In this document: piece by piece, positions 23,990-34,757 of the stretch
Layout: every line of letters starts with the position of its first letter
Numbering within the stretch: the first letter of the stretch is position 1
Source of the DNA: Utricularia gibba
Lineage: Eukaryota; Streptophyta; Magnoliopsida; Lamiales; Lentibulariaceae
Assembly: GCA_002189035.1 (NCBI GenBank)
Contig: CM007989.1
Span: forward strand, 4,426,001-4,490,000
Direction: 5' to 3'
Length of the DNA stretch: 64,000 nt
The notes under the pieces: model-generated
Database searches by the model: none
What the model was told of the DNA's origin: nothing
Seen by the model: only the letters and a program-made list of their open reading frames with translations
Position numbers and translations under genes: made by a program

Positions 23990-24475
23990 ATATTGTACCT
24001 TGATGCTTAAGCCCTCGCTGTGTCATCAAGGGACTATGAGCTACGTGCGGAATTGGGGAGTGCACCCCCAATGGCAACGCGGCGAGGCCGCGGATGGTGA
24101 TGCCACATGAGCAATAAGTGGGGCCATTAAACTAGGGTCATGACAGCAACGCTGAGCATTCTTGCTCAGTGAGAGAGATGCCAAACGTGTGGGATTCTAT
24201 GTGGATAGGTGCAAGGACCAATCACGAGGGAGGCAAGCTCGCACAAGGGGCGAGCGGGGTCACGGGTGAGACTGTGGCGCCAACAATGAGTGCGAGAGAC
24301 TCATCGGATTAGAGCCAACCGTGCGTATTGTGTGGAAGGACATGAAGGTGTGGTGAGAGGGCTTACGGACTGATACGAGAAGATACGGAGATGCCGAGCA
24401 TGGGCAGCAAGTGATTACGAGATGTTACAGAGATACTCTATGTGGGCAGTGTGTTAGGGTGACAGCGAGACAATA
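23990..24475. other. GC-rich sequence next to gypsy fragment, probably TE
   Basis: Non-coding, with stops in all frames, GC content higher than the surrounding DNA, leading directly into plus-strand gypsy RNase H sequence. It is probably more of the same degraded element, but no domain or repeat partner in the window was recognised. Confidence 0.35.
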
Positions 24476-25583
24476 GTGTGCAAGGCCAATAGACTACACG
24501 GATGCCTCAGGTACGGGACTAGGGTGTGTACTGATGCAGGAAGGGAAGGAAGGGAAGGTGATAGCCTATGCATCCCGCCACCTCAAGACACACGAGAGGA
24601 ACTACCCAATACACGACCTAGAGCTGGTAGTAGTGGTATTTGTGCGGAAATTATGGAGGCACTACCTGTATGGAAGCTAGTGCAAATTATTCACAGACTA
24701 CCAGAGATTGAAGTACATCTTTACTGAAAAGGAGTTGAATCTGAGATAGGTTGGAATTAATTAAGGACTATGAAGTGGAGGTCCTGCATCACCCAAGTAA
24801 GGCGAATGTTGTGGCGGACAGTCTGAGTAGGGTTCACGCAAGGAAGGACGACGAGGCGCTGGAAGAGAAGCTCAAAGAATTGGAAGGGAGGATTGCCACC
24901 CTTCGGATCGACTCTAGCCTCCTACCAAGGATCAGCGAGGCACAAAAAGGCAGATAAGTCTTGGGATGAACTTGTGGCAAAGGCATCTCAAGGTGAAGAC
25001 GAGTACGAGGTATGTGGGGATGGTCTCATAACTTACCATGGCCGCATTTGGGTGCCTGCAGTAAAAGAATTGCGACAGGAAGTTCTTAGGGAGGCACACG
25101 CCTCTCAACTTAGTATCCATCCAGGGAGTATGAAGATGTACCTTGATCTTCGCCAAGGCTATTGGTGGGAAGGCATGAAGAAGGAGATCGCTCAGTGGGT
25201 ACTGAAGTGTGCGGTATGTTAATATGTGAAGGCCGACCATCAGCGGTCTATTGGAATGCTACAGCCGTTGGACATTCTAGAGTGGATGTGGGAGCACATA
25301 ACAATGGACTTCATGACTACTAAAGACAAGGGGCGGACTAGATGCAATATGGGTGATGGTGTACCGACTCATCAAATGTGCACATTTGCTCCCTATTCAG
25401 ACAAGTTGGGACATTGGTAAGCTGGCTAGGGTATACTTGCGTGAAGTGGTTAGGTTGCATGGCGTACCAGCAACTATCGTGTCAGATTGGGATATCAGGT
25501 TCACAGCACGTTTTTGGAAGGCATTGCAAGAGACCTTGGGGACCAAGCTGCTCATGAGTTCCGCCATGCACCCCCAGACTAGA
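24476..25583 (+). mobile_element. Ty3/gypsy pol fragment (RNase H and integrase)
   Basis: Frames read RNase H (DASGTG then [34 protein letters not shown]) followed by EVLHHPSKANVVADSLSRV, the integrase zinc-binding region (REAHASQLSIHPGSMKMY and GYWWEGMKKEIAQWVLKCAVC) and core blocks HITMDFMTTKDKGR, KCAHLLPIQTSWDIGKLARVY, VRLHGVPATIVSD and MSSAMHPQT. It stops abruptly at HPQT (25583), where an hAT-like sequence begins. It is about 95% identical over long stretches to minus-strand 31630-32700. Stops and shifts show it is inactive. Confidence 0.88.
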
Positions 25584-25840
25584 GGTGGGTTCGGACGTAT
25601 GGTTTCCGTTCGGAACCGAATGGTTCTAGCAAACCATCGGTTCCAAAACCACGGTTCGCCATGGGTAACGGTTCCGGTTTTTGTTCGGAACCATATCCAG
25701 AAAGCTTGAACCGAATCGAAACCAGAACCATACGGACGGTTTCGATTCAAAATCGGAACCGAGATTTGCAAACCAAATTGCAACCGAAACCGCAGTTACT
25801 GTTTGTAGGTGCTTTACAAGCACCCACATAAATCATTATG
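25584..25840. mobile_element. hAT-like transposon end with CGGAACC repeats
   Basis: Abuts the broken gypsy integrase and begins AGGTGGGTTCGGACG, followed by many copies of GGTTCCG/CGGAACC-like motifs in both orientations (for example GTTCGGAACCGAATGGTTC and ACGGTTCCGGTTTTTGTTC). Dense subterminal GGTTCC/GGAACC motifs are typical of plant hAT elements. No second terminus, transposase or 8-bp duplication was found, so family and extent are tentative. Confidence 0.5.
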
Positions 25841-26049
25841 GGTGTCTAGAATTGAAATTTTCAGTAAATATTAAATATTTAAAGAATTGATTTTTATTTT
25901 AAATAAAATTAGTATATATGTCCGAAAAAATATTTTTTCAACTAAATTTCTAAATAATTGATTTTTATTTTAAATCTTTAATATTTCTAAATTTTTTTAA
26001 TTATTAAATAGTTTATACATATAAAGAATTTAATATTACAGTTTCATAG

Positions 26050-26760
26050 GAAAATGATACATAACAATTTTATATTAATATCGTTTGTAAAATAAGTAAT
26101 TTGGTGGGAGTTTAATATAATAATATGAAATAAATAAATTTTACAAGAAAAAAAATATTGTAAATATCTATTTTCTAATTTTCATAATTGTTTTTTATTT
26201 TCCATTTTATAATATTTTTAAAAAACATGATTTAATTATTAAAAAATTCAAAGCAATACTTATGCAATAAATAATTTGGTAGAAGTTCAATATAATAATA
26301 CAAAATAAGTTAATTTCACTAAAAAATAATACATATTGTTATTATTCATTTTCTAATTTGTATGATTGTTTTTTATATTCAATTTTATAATATTTTTAAA
26401 AAGCATGATTTAGTTATTAAAAATTGGAAGCGATATTTATGCATTAGAGGATTTCGTAGTACGTATAAAAAAAATGATACAAAAGAATTTTATAATAACG
26501 GCACCTATCAAATAAGTAATTTGGTAGGACTCCAACATAATAATACGAAATAATTTAATTTTACTGAAAAAAACAAATATTGTTGTTATCCCTTTTGTAA
26601 TTTATATGGTTGCTTTTATGTTTAATTTTATAATTTTTGTTTAAAGTGTCAATTAGTTATTAGAAAATTAAGTGACATCTGCAAAATAATTAGATTGTCA
26701 CGATTTAAATATAATACTACAAAATAAGTCAAATTTTTTGAAAAAAAAAACAATATTGCT
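26050..26760. repeat. Degenerate tandem repeat, unit about 180-240 bp
   Basis: A phrase of the type ATATTGTTATTAT..TTTTCTAATTTGTATGATTG, then TTTTATAATATTTTTAAAAA, CATGATTTAGTTATTAAAAA, and TTGGTAGAAGTTCAATATAA recurs with starts near 26155, 26333, 26578 and (partial) 26752. Spacings are about 178, 245 and 174 bases; the longer one contains an extra block of about 60 bases that resembles 26055-26100. It separates the hAT-like end from the coiled-coil exons and may be internal to one transposon. Confidence 0.7.
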
Positions 26761-26814
26761 GCTTACTCTTTTCATTTTCTTCCATTTCTTTTGAGTATGC
26801 TCCTACCTTTTCCT

Positions 26815-27519
26815 TTATCTTTGTTTGTTCCCGCACTTGTAGAAGTTGTCTCTTTTTTGAGCCATTTCTATAACATCATTTTCATTCAATTGAGGTTGCA
26901 ATCTGTGAAGTTGTAATTCTTCCTCTAACACTTGTATTTTTTCCTTCAGGTTCATTATTTCCAATTGAAAGTTTGATAGGTTTTTATTGTTCAACAATCA
27001 ATTCATCGCCTTTGTTCAATTCAACCTTGTATATAGATTGTTGTGCTACCAAATTATCCATTATGTTTTTTTTCTTCTGAATTTGAAACTTGAGATTTTT
27101 TATCTAAAAAAGAAAAAAAAACTAAATTAGAAAATATAAACAAACAAGTATCACATGTATTAGTAAAATAAGTTTCATTTTTATTACCTCAATTTCTATT
27201 TGTTGAATGTGTTTACATTGGTTTAAAATAAGTTCTTTATCATGTTGTTGTGCAACCGAAAGCTCCTCATGAATACACACTTCAGCCTCCTCATGAATAG
27301 ACACTTCATTCTCCTCATCTCCAGTTTTTTGTTCAAAATCATCCTATACAAAAAAGTTTTTATATTGCAGACTTTATTTATTTCAAAAAAATAAAAGAGT
27401 TAAATAATATTTCAATTTTATTTACCTGTTGTTTATTTCATGAACAACAACCTGATGACGATTTCGCCTTGATGTTAGTGTAGACCGCCACTCAACGACA
27501 CCATGAATGTTTTGAAGTG
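26815..27519 (-). pseudogene. Coiled-coil coding exons, unassigned
   Basis: Three minus-strand exons with good splice sites: 27519-27426 (LQNIHGVVEWRSTLTSRRNR), 27343-27188 (DDFEQKTGDEENEVSIHEEA, then a heptad-like Glu/Gln/Leu stretch) and from 27103 downward (IKNLKFQIQKKKNIMDNLVA). The last exon reaches a stop near 26990, but another frame continues the coiled coil (LEIMNLKEKIQVLEEELQLH) to 26815, which implies a frameshift. No known domain is recognised. The same strand carries FCP1-like exons just upstream (28082-28925), so these could be the 3' exons of one chimeric or transposon-captured gene; the link is inferred only from order and orientation. Confidence 0.5.
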
Positions 27520-28081
27520 CTGTCATAGTGTTAAATAAATAAGTAAAATAAGATATTGAAAAAATAATGTAAATTAAAAAGACTTTAAATTTGAGCAGAT
27601 TTTGGGATAATGTATTCAGTCATATATCTTTTTTATGTTTTAGTATAAAATTATTTAAAATAATTATACATGAAAAAATATTTTTTATATTATGGATGCC
27701 AATTTTAATTGTAAATCATTTAATAAACAATTCACATTTGTAAGCACATTTAATAGTGTTTTCATAAATTATTTTGGCGGCCCTTACAAGAAACATTTTT
27801 ATGTATGTGCCCTCCTTATAAATTAATTTAAAAAATAAAAATAAGTGTATTACAACATAAATAAGTTGTTTTGTAGCTATTGTAAGTAATGTATTTATTT
27901 ATTTTAAAATAAATTCGTTGGGACAATCAAAATGTGACATTTCGTAAGTATTGTCAGTAATTTCTCTCTTTAATTGAAAATAAATGGGATGGCTCTTTAG
28001 AAATTAGAGGGTCTCTCTAACAATCTTGTAGACATGCATAATACTCACATAAGTCATGTCCTTCACGTATGAGAGGCTGTC

Positions 28082-28925
28082 CTATTCGGTTCTCATTAAC
28101 ATAACTTGAACATCATGAGCATACCGTAACCCTTCAAGGAAAGTCCGCATCTCACCATCAACATTTAGTGATGTATCATCCCTATTAGTATGTGAATAGG
28201 GACTTGGAAAAACAACATTATTTTCCTAAAAAATAAAGTGTTAGTTTTGATGTATAACCAAGTGTATGCTAGAGTACAATAGTAAAAATGACTTACCGGA
28301 TTTTTCATTGACTTGTGAGGCGAATCATCAATCAATAAGGCATTGCGACGATCATATCTTGCGTTCAATCCATTGTTGACAGCCCATACACAACTCAACT
28401 CCTTCATGTAGACCGTGTTGCTAGGATTGTTGTGAACACGTACGCCGATGTCCGTAGTCATGGTTTGGTCTCATACGAAAATGAGTTTATCGAATAACGA
28501 AGGTGGAAAGACCCATTTAGTAATCGCTTGTAGTTGCTCCCTACAAAATAAATCACTTGCAAGTATTTGCACAATTCTAAATACCAACAAAAAAAAAAAA
28601 AGATGCAGCACACTTACCCCCTACGGGATGATCATAAGGCTACATTAAAATTATCCAAACACTACCTAATAAAATCATAGGCATTTAGACGTAGAAATAC
28701 TACATAAATTGCACCAAAAATTACCTATGATATCTCACAAATCGTGAATGCATATAACACACAAAAATAAGTATTGTGATAACTTACCTGATTGGCCATA
28801 TATGATTTTATCTAGAGGGATTCATGACCTTGACGCTCCAGCCTTGTAAATGATGTCTGCGAGCACACCATTTACATCCAAGATAATCAGCTTTCGTTGA
28901 GGCTCAGAACTACTCGAAGAAGGTC
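28082..28925 (-). pseudogene. FCP1/NLI-like HAD phosphatase, broken
   Basis: Plant HAD phosphatase of the FCP1-homology (NLI-interacting factor-like) type. The first recognised exon, ending at 28788 (donor GTAAGT), has motif I as QRKLIILDVNGVLADIIYK, with Asn in place of the second Asp; plant relatives commonly show LDxNGLL here. The second exon, 28540-28297, has FPPSLFDKLIFV, a stop where Trp is expected, then DQTMTTDIGV and RRNALLIDDSPHKSMKNP (the DD motif). The third, 28225-28082, has ENNVVFPSPYSHTNRDDTSL then DGEMRTFLEGLRYA and stops. A second stop follows KAGASRS in exon 1, and the exon that should carry the KRPF..FL..CF block is absent. It is a decayed gene fragment among transposons. 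The upstream start is unknown. Confidence 0.78.
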
Positions 28926-29956
28926 TGGTATATGCCCAACGACTCTCATACCAATCTAACTTGTAGCGAAGCTCTTCATTCTACTTTGTTATAAATTCAA
29001 GTCTCTCATCCACATCATTGAGACTATAGTGAGCTCGTCCTTTTCAACATCATTCGCATCTTGTATCCTCTCATTCTTACACAAGTCTTCATTCTTTTAG
29101 GATACTCTAGGATTTTTCAACACACCACACTGTTTTGTCCCCGGTGTATCCACAAATGGTGGTAAAATATCAAAAAAACTCCTTTGCATACTTGAGAAGA
29201 GAAGTATAAGATTTTGTACATCTCTCTTGTACAAGATATCAAATACTGCAATAAAAGTAAATTTATTAACAATAGATTCAACAAAAATATTCAAAAAAAA
29301 TATTCAAAATGATTAATTTTGATAAGTATAAACTCGACACCAATAAGTTCAATCCACATATTCGAAAAGGGTATTGAATAAAAATATTCAATAAAAAAAC
29401 ATTCAATCATAATACATTCAATAAAAACATTCAATACAAATATTCAATAAAAATATGGAATATTTTTATTCATATTTCTTCTAGCAATACAATGAAAGAT
29501 TTACCTTTCGCCTTATCTACTTCCCTAAAATTACAATGCATTTGAGGAAATTTGATTTCCATTGGAGTACATATTCAAAAAAAACTTGTCAACAATTCTT
29601 CAAATCCTCTTCTCACATCTTTCACTAGTATCAACCCTTTTTTCCCCTTTAGGGTGTAGTGGTTCTTGTTTAGAGTCCTAGATCATACACTCACAACAAG
29701 AAAAATAACAAAATTCTATCTCAAGAGATAACTACTCACAAAGACTCACAAAGACTAACACATATGAGATAGATCTTGGAGCCAAATGAGATAAAGGAAT
29801 CTCTAAACATTCTAATATTTCTTCTAAAAAGGCCCTCATCGTCAAGAGCAGCACCAGAGCCCAGTTCAGCGCTACTATTCCGAGCTGTGAACAGTAGCAA
29901 CTGAGCGACAGAACAATCTTTATTTGCTTTTCGTTTTCTGAACGTTTCGAGTTTCT
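28926..29956. other. Upstream of FCP1-like fragment; no clear gene
   Basis: Possible N-terminal exons of the FCP1-like gene (minus strand): a charged, helix-prone stretch with ERLEFITK and NEELRYKLDWYESRWAY runs into motif I at 28980-28900, and a frame at 29097-29250 reads FDILYKRDVQNLILLFSSMQ with no recognised domain. The rest, including several ATTCAATAAAAATATTC repeats at 29340-29470, is non-coding. Confidence 0.35.
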
Positions 29957-29961
29957 GTATT

Positions 29962-30784
29962 TGACTTGCTTAAAATGTTCTTATTATTTTCACCAACTTA
30001 TCTGAATGAAATCGTGTTTTATTTTTCAAGCATGAGTGGCTAAAGCCTTAAGGATATCTTAAGATGAAGTATGGTGGTGTGTGCTTAGGGTTAATAATGA
30101 TATTTAGGTTTCTTTCTTACCTCTTGATTCTATCAAGCAATAGGTAGATCTAAGGACGGAAACAAGTAGCTTCACAATTTAGATGCTTGATTTAGAGGTA
30201 GACCAACAAATCAAGACGGAAGCAGTAGGTGTTAATCCGGAGTAGAACCAGTAGAACCGAGTAGATCTAGTTCTATGTGCTTTGCATGCGGGTAGACCTA
30301 ATTGCAATGTTGGTTATGATATTGATGACTAGCTTAGTCGAAAATATGATGAATAACCTGAGTAGACTTAGGTTATTTGAAGTTGTGAGTGTAGGAATAT
30401 GGTACATCGAATTAGGCACCTTAGCATCACACTACTTGCAGATTCTTAAGGCATCTTCGTATTATTCTAAGTTAGAACCAGTACTTGTTACCTTTAGCGT
30501 TAAGACCTGATATTGTTTACTGATCTTGTTTACTGAACTTGTTTACCACTGTTGGTCCGAGTTTAGACTAAGACTTACCGTTACTTTGAATTCTGCATCT
30601 GCTGAAATACATGACAAGTGCAACGATATGCAAAAATTTACAAGCACAAGCTCCTTGTGATTAACCCCGACATCCACTATACAAGTTTTCTCAATTTGTA
30701 TTTTGTGTAAATTAGGGCTTATAAATGTATTTGATACAGAAGTTTGCTTTAATTGCAACGATGTGCTAAAATTTCCGTTTATCA
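29962..30784 (+). mobile_element. Probable solo LTR, 823 bp
   Basis: Bounded by gtatt on both sides (29957-29961 and 30785-30789); starts TGACTTGC and ends GTTTATCA (TG..CA). Near its end it has AAGCACAAGCTCCTTGTG and ATTGCAACGATGTGC, phrases typical of gypsy LTR 3' ends, and these recur in diverged form at 56330-56480. No internal coding sequence. The boundaries rest on the 5-bp duplication and the TG/CA ends and could shift slightly. Confidence 0.7.
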
Positions 30785-30939
30785 GTATTTTAAATATATA
30801 CTTATGTATTGAAAAAAATATATACATAATGAAATGTTAAATTATTTTGTGAATTTTTGTTATTCTGTTTTAATATATAAATCTATTAAGTTATAGTTCA
30901 AGAAACAATCGATCACAAACAGCTTTGAGAACTCCTCGC

Positions 30940-33900
30940 ACACCACAGATTTGGGAACGTCGCCTCATCTTTACTTCTGCTTGCCCATTGCACCTTCACC
31001 GTGACTTTTGACTTGGTGGTAGTCACCCTACGGTCCAGGATGCGCACAGGCTGCGCTTGATATGTTAGGTTGTCTCTCAAATTGGTCTGGTTGGAGCAAC
31101 ACGTCTAGGTTTGCCACTGCCTTACTCAGTTGGGACACATGGAAGACATCATGCATTCCCTTCATAATTGCTGGTAGCTTCAATCTATATGCCACCTGCC
31201 CAATTCTCTCCAAGGGTCCAACCTACCTTGGTCCTAGTTTGCCAAATTTCTTCCCTCGCATTATGCCCTTCCAAGGTGACAATTTGAGGTAGACCGTGTT
31301 GCCCACCTCGAACTCCAGTGGCTTCCTTCGTACATCTGCCTAGCTTAGCTTTTCTGTCTATCACTTTCAGCCTTTCTTGTATGATGGCCACTGACTCCTC
31401 AGCTTGTTGCACCAAGTCAGGCCCTAGCATCTTCTTCTCGCCCACCTCGCTCCAGTGGAGGGTTGTCCTACACCATCGCTCATACAAGGCTTCATAGGGC
31501 GCTGTTCCCAGGCTTGGCTGCACACGAACTCCACCAAATAGACAAGTGTATCCTAGCCTGTGCGAAATTCCAGTGCACATGCGCGCAGCAGATCCTCCAA
31601 GGTTTGTATGATGCGTTCCGATTGTCCATCTCTCTTGCAGTGCCTTCCAAAAACGTGCTGTGAACTTGATGTCCCGATTTGACACGATAATTGGTGGTAC
31701 GCCATGCAACCTAACCACTTCACGCAAGTATACCCTAGCCAGCTTACCGATGTCCCAACTTGTTTGAATAGGGAGGAAGTGCGCACATTTGATGAGTCGG
31801 TCTACCACCACCCATATTGCATCTAGTCCGCCCCTTGTCTTTGGTAGTCATGAAGTCCATTGTTATGTGCTCCCACTTCCACTCTAGAATGTCCAACAGC
31901 TGTAGCATTCCAATAGGCCGCTGATGGTCGGCCTTCACATGTTGACATACCGCACACTCAGTGGGTCCACTGAGCGATCTCCTTTTTCATGCCTTCCTAC
32001 CAATAGTCTTGATGGAGATCACGGTACATCTTCGTACTCCTTGGATGGATACTAAGTTGAGAGGCATGTGCCTCCCTAAGAACTTCATGTTACAATTCCT
32101 TTACTGCAGGCACCCAAATGCGGCCACGGTAAGTTATGAGACCATCCCCACGTACCTTGTACTTGCCTTCACCCTGAGATGCCTTCGCCATGAGTTCATC
32201 CCAAGACTTATCTGCCTTTTGCGCCTCGCTAATCCTTGATAGGAGGCCAAAGTCGATCCAAAGGGTGGCGATCCTCCCTTCCAATTCTTTGAGCTTCTCT
32301 TCTAGCGCCACCTCATCGTCCTTCCTTGGGTGAACCCTGCTCAAACTATCCCCCACAACATTCGCCTTACTTGGGTGATGTAGGACCTCCACTTCGTAGT
32401 CCTTGATTAATTCAATTCCAACCATTTTGTTGTCTTAGCTCTTTCTTAGTAAAGATGTACTTCAAGCTCTGATGGTCTGTGAATAATTTGCACTGGAAGT
32501 TCCATACAGGTAGTGCCTCCATAATTTTAACACAAATACCACTATTGCCAACTCTAGGTCGTGGACTGGGTAGGCGGGATGCATAGGTTATCACCTTCCC
32601 TTACTGCATCAGTACACACCCTGTATCGTGTAGATCAAGTAGCCTACACGGGGTAAGGCCAATACAGGTGCCGTCATCAATTTCTCCTTAAGCCGCAGGA
32701 AGCTTTGCCCACATGCTTCGTCCCAATGGATGGCAGCCTCCTTGTATGTCAGTTGTGTCATGGGGCGTTCCACAAATCCCTTGATAATCGCTTATCCTTG
32801 CGAGACCAAGGAAGCTCTTAACCTCTGTGGAGGTCTTGGGGTGTCGGCCACAGTGATCTTCTTCACCTATTGATAACATGCCCAAGAAATGCTATACTTT
32901 TGAGGAAGAACTCGCACTTAGTCTTCTTGACAAACAACTTCTTCTCGCATAACACCTCCAAGGTCTGCCGAAGGTGCTGCACATGGGAGGCATCTGGAGA
33001 GTATACTAAGATGTTGTCAATGAGCACCACGAATTGGTTGAGGTATGGCTGGAAAACCCTATGCATAAAATCCATAAAGGCGGCTCATGGTGCCCATATT
33101 TGGTCCGAAACGCTGTCTTTGGGATGTTACTTTTCTTGATCTTCAGCTGGTAATATCCAGAATGCAGGTCTATCCTGGAGAATATGGATGCCCCTTGTAG
33201 CTGGTTGAACAAGTCTTCAATACGGGATAGGGGATAGCAATTCCTCACGATTACCTTGTTCAGCTTCCGATAGTCTACGCACCTTCTTCATGAATAGTAT
33301 AGCGGCTCCCCAGGGTGACACACTTGGTCTGATGAACCCTTTCCCGAGGTCTTCTTGCACCCTTTCTTGAGGTCTTCTTGCACCTTTAGTTCCTTCATTT
33401 CAGAGGATGACATCCGGCATGGTGCCTTGGTGATAGGTTCTGACCCCTCCAGTAATATGATCTCGAATTCTATTTCCCGGTCTAGCATGCATCCAAGGAG
33501 CTCTTCGGGGAACACATCTCCAAATTCCTCCAGCAAGGCTTGGACATCACCCTCGTGTCTGCGTCCCGTGATGGCCATGTAGGCTAAGACATAGAAGACA
33601 GCATGTTCACGTGCTTCCTTTTCCTTCCGTGCACATTTCCCCGTGTTGAGAATTCCCACCAGTGTCCTTGCAGCTCCACACCTTTCAGCACAACTGATTT
33701 GTGCCCCATGCTTCCCTAGCCAACTCAACCCCAGAATAACGTCAAACTCCCCAATCTCTACTTCATAGAAATTTGCCTTGCTAATCAGCCCTGTGTACTC
33801 TATGGCATGCAAGACTTCCACCACCAGCTACCTTAACTGACCTTAACTGACAGAGTTCCACCTAGACTCCTAACACAAGTCCTCGACACAAAACAATGAG

Positions 33901-34125
33901 TAGCTCCACAATCAAACAAAACAAATACGTTGTCGAGGAGTGTACTTGTGATGGTGCCACTGTCATCCTCAGCATCTTGCCTTCATGAGGTGAAAGATCC
34001 TAGCTCCAGCACGTCCCGTGGGTGGGTGCCTGTGTGATGTTGGCAGCAGCCCATTGAGTGGCATTCGCTCTGATAAGTGACACCCTAGACGCCCCCATCT
34101 TCCAAGGATCTACTGAAGACACCAT
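30940..34125 (-). mobile_element. Ty3/gypsy pol, probably chromovirus, degenerate
   Basis: Minus-strand order: aspartic protease (FVLFDCGATHCFVS, near 33890-33935; EIGEFDVILGLSWLGKHGAQ), RT ([34 protein letters not shown]), the RT palm read as [12 protein letters not shown] near 32998-33033, RNase H (about 32412-32600), the integrase zinc-binding and core regions (31630-32425) and the C-terminal AYRLKLPAIMKGMHDVFHVS block near 31150, usual for chromovirus-like pol. Many shifts and stops are present, and the catalytic IDD of RT reads IDN. The integrase core is shortened between LQE and the DGQSERIIQTLEDLL block compared with the plus-strand copy at 25500. Neither LTR nor gag is seen; the protease side ends close to the rDNA fragment at about 34130. 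Confidence 0.9.
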
Positions 34126-34148
34126 GATGGGTGCGTATCCCCCATCTT

Positions 34149-34605
34149 CCATTCCGCATACGACCGGCGTGCATCATCGGCCCCCATTCGCTTCCCTACT
34201 GACAATTTCAAGCACTCTTTAACTCTCTTTTCAAAGTCCTTTTCATCTTTCTCTCGCGGTATTTGTTTGGTCTCTCACCCGTATTTAGCCTTGGATGGAA
34301 TTTACCATCCGATTGAGGCTGCATTCACAAACAACCCGACTCGCCGACAGCACCTTATGGTGGGATAGGGTTTGAGCACGACGAGACTGTCACCCTCTCT
34401 GGTGCCCCTTTCTAGGGGACTCAGGCCCGGTCCGTCGCTGAGGACACTTATCCAGACTACAATTCAATCAATAGGGTCGTGCGATTCTCAAGTTGGACTA
34501 TTCCCAATTCGCTCGTCGTTACTAGGTGAATCCTCGTAAGTTTCTTCTTCTCTGCTTATTGATATGCTTAAATTCAGCAGTTAATCCCGCCTGACCTGGG
34601 GTCAC
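34149..34605 (-). rRNA. Degenerate 26S rDNA, 5' fragment
   Basis: Reading the minus strand from about 34605: GGTCAGGCGGGATTAACTGC, then TGAATTTAAGCATATCAATA, GAAACTTACGAGGATTC, TTGAGAATCGCACGACC, GAATTGTAGTCTGGATAAG, GTGCTGTCGGCGAGTCGGG and AGATGAAAAGGACTTTGAAA, in the correct order for the first 450 bases of plant 26S rRNA. Many C-to-T and G-to-A changes against the usual sequence (for example ACTGCTGAATTT for ACCCGCTGAGTTT) suggest a methylated, non-functional copy. The match stops at about 34149 (ATGCGGAATGG). This is a dispersed rDNA piece, not an array. Confidence 0.92.
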
Positions 34606-34740
34606 GAATGAGGGCGCCCCCTTTATCAAGGGGAGAGGGGGTGAGAGGGCTCACCAGCATTTCTTGTGGTTGGGTTGCTCGACAGGTGAGCATGCGCGCT
34701 TACGGGTCCCTTGAGCCTTCAGCTACGAGTGCCTGCATCA
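34606..34740 (-). other. Probable ITS2 remnant
   Basis: GC-rich sequence (AGGGCGCCCCCTTTATCAAG on the plus strand) continuous with the 5' end of the 26S fragment, where ITS2 would be in an rDNA unit. ITS2 is poorly conserved, so this rests on position and composition only. No 5.8S sequence follows; VPS13 coding sequence ends at 34758. Confidence 0.5.
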
Positions 34741-34757
34741 ATCAATGTGAAGGGCTC

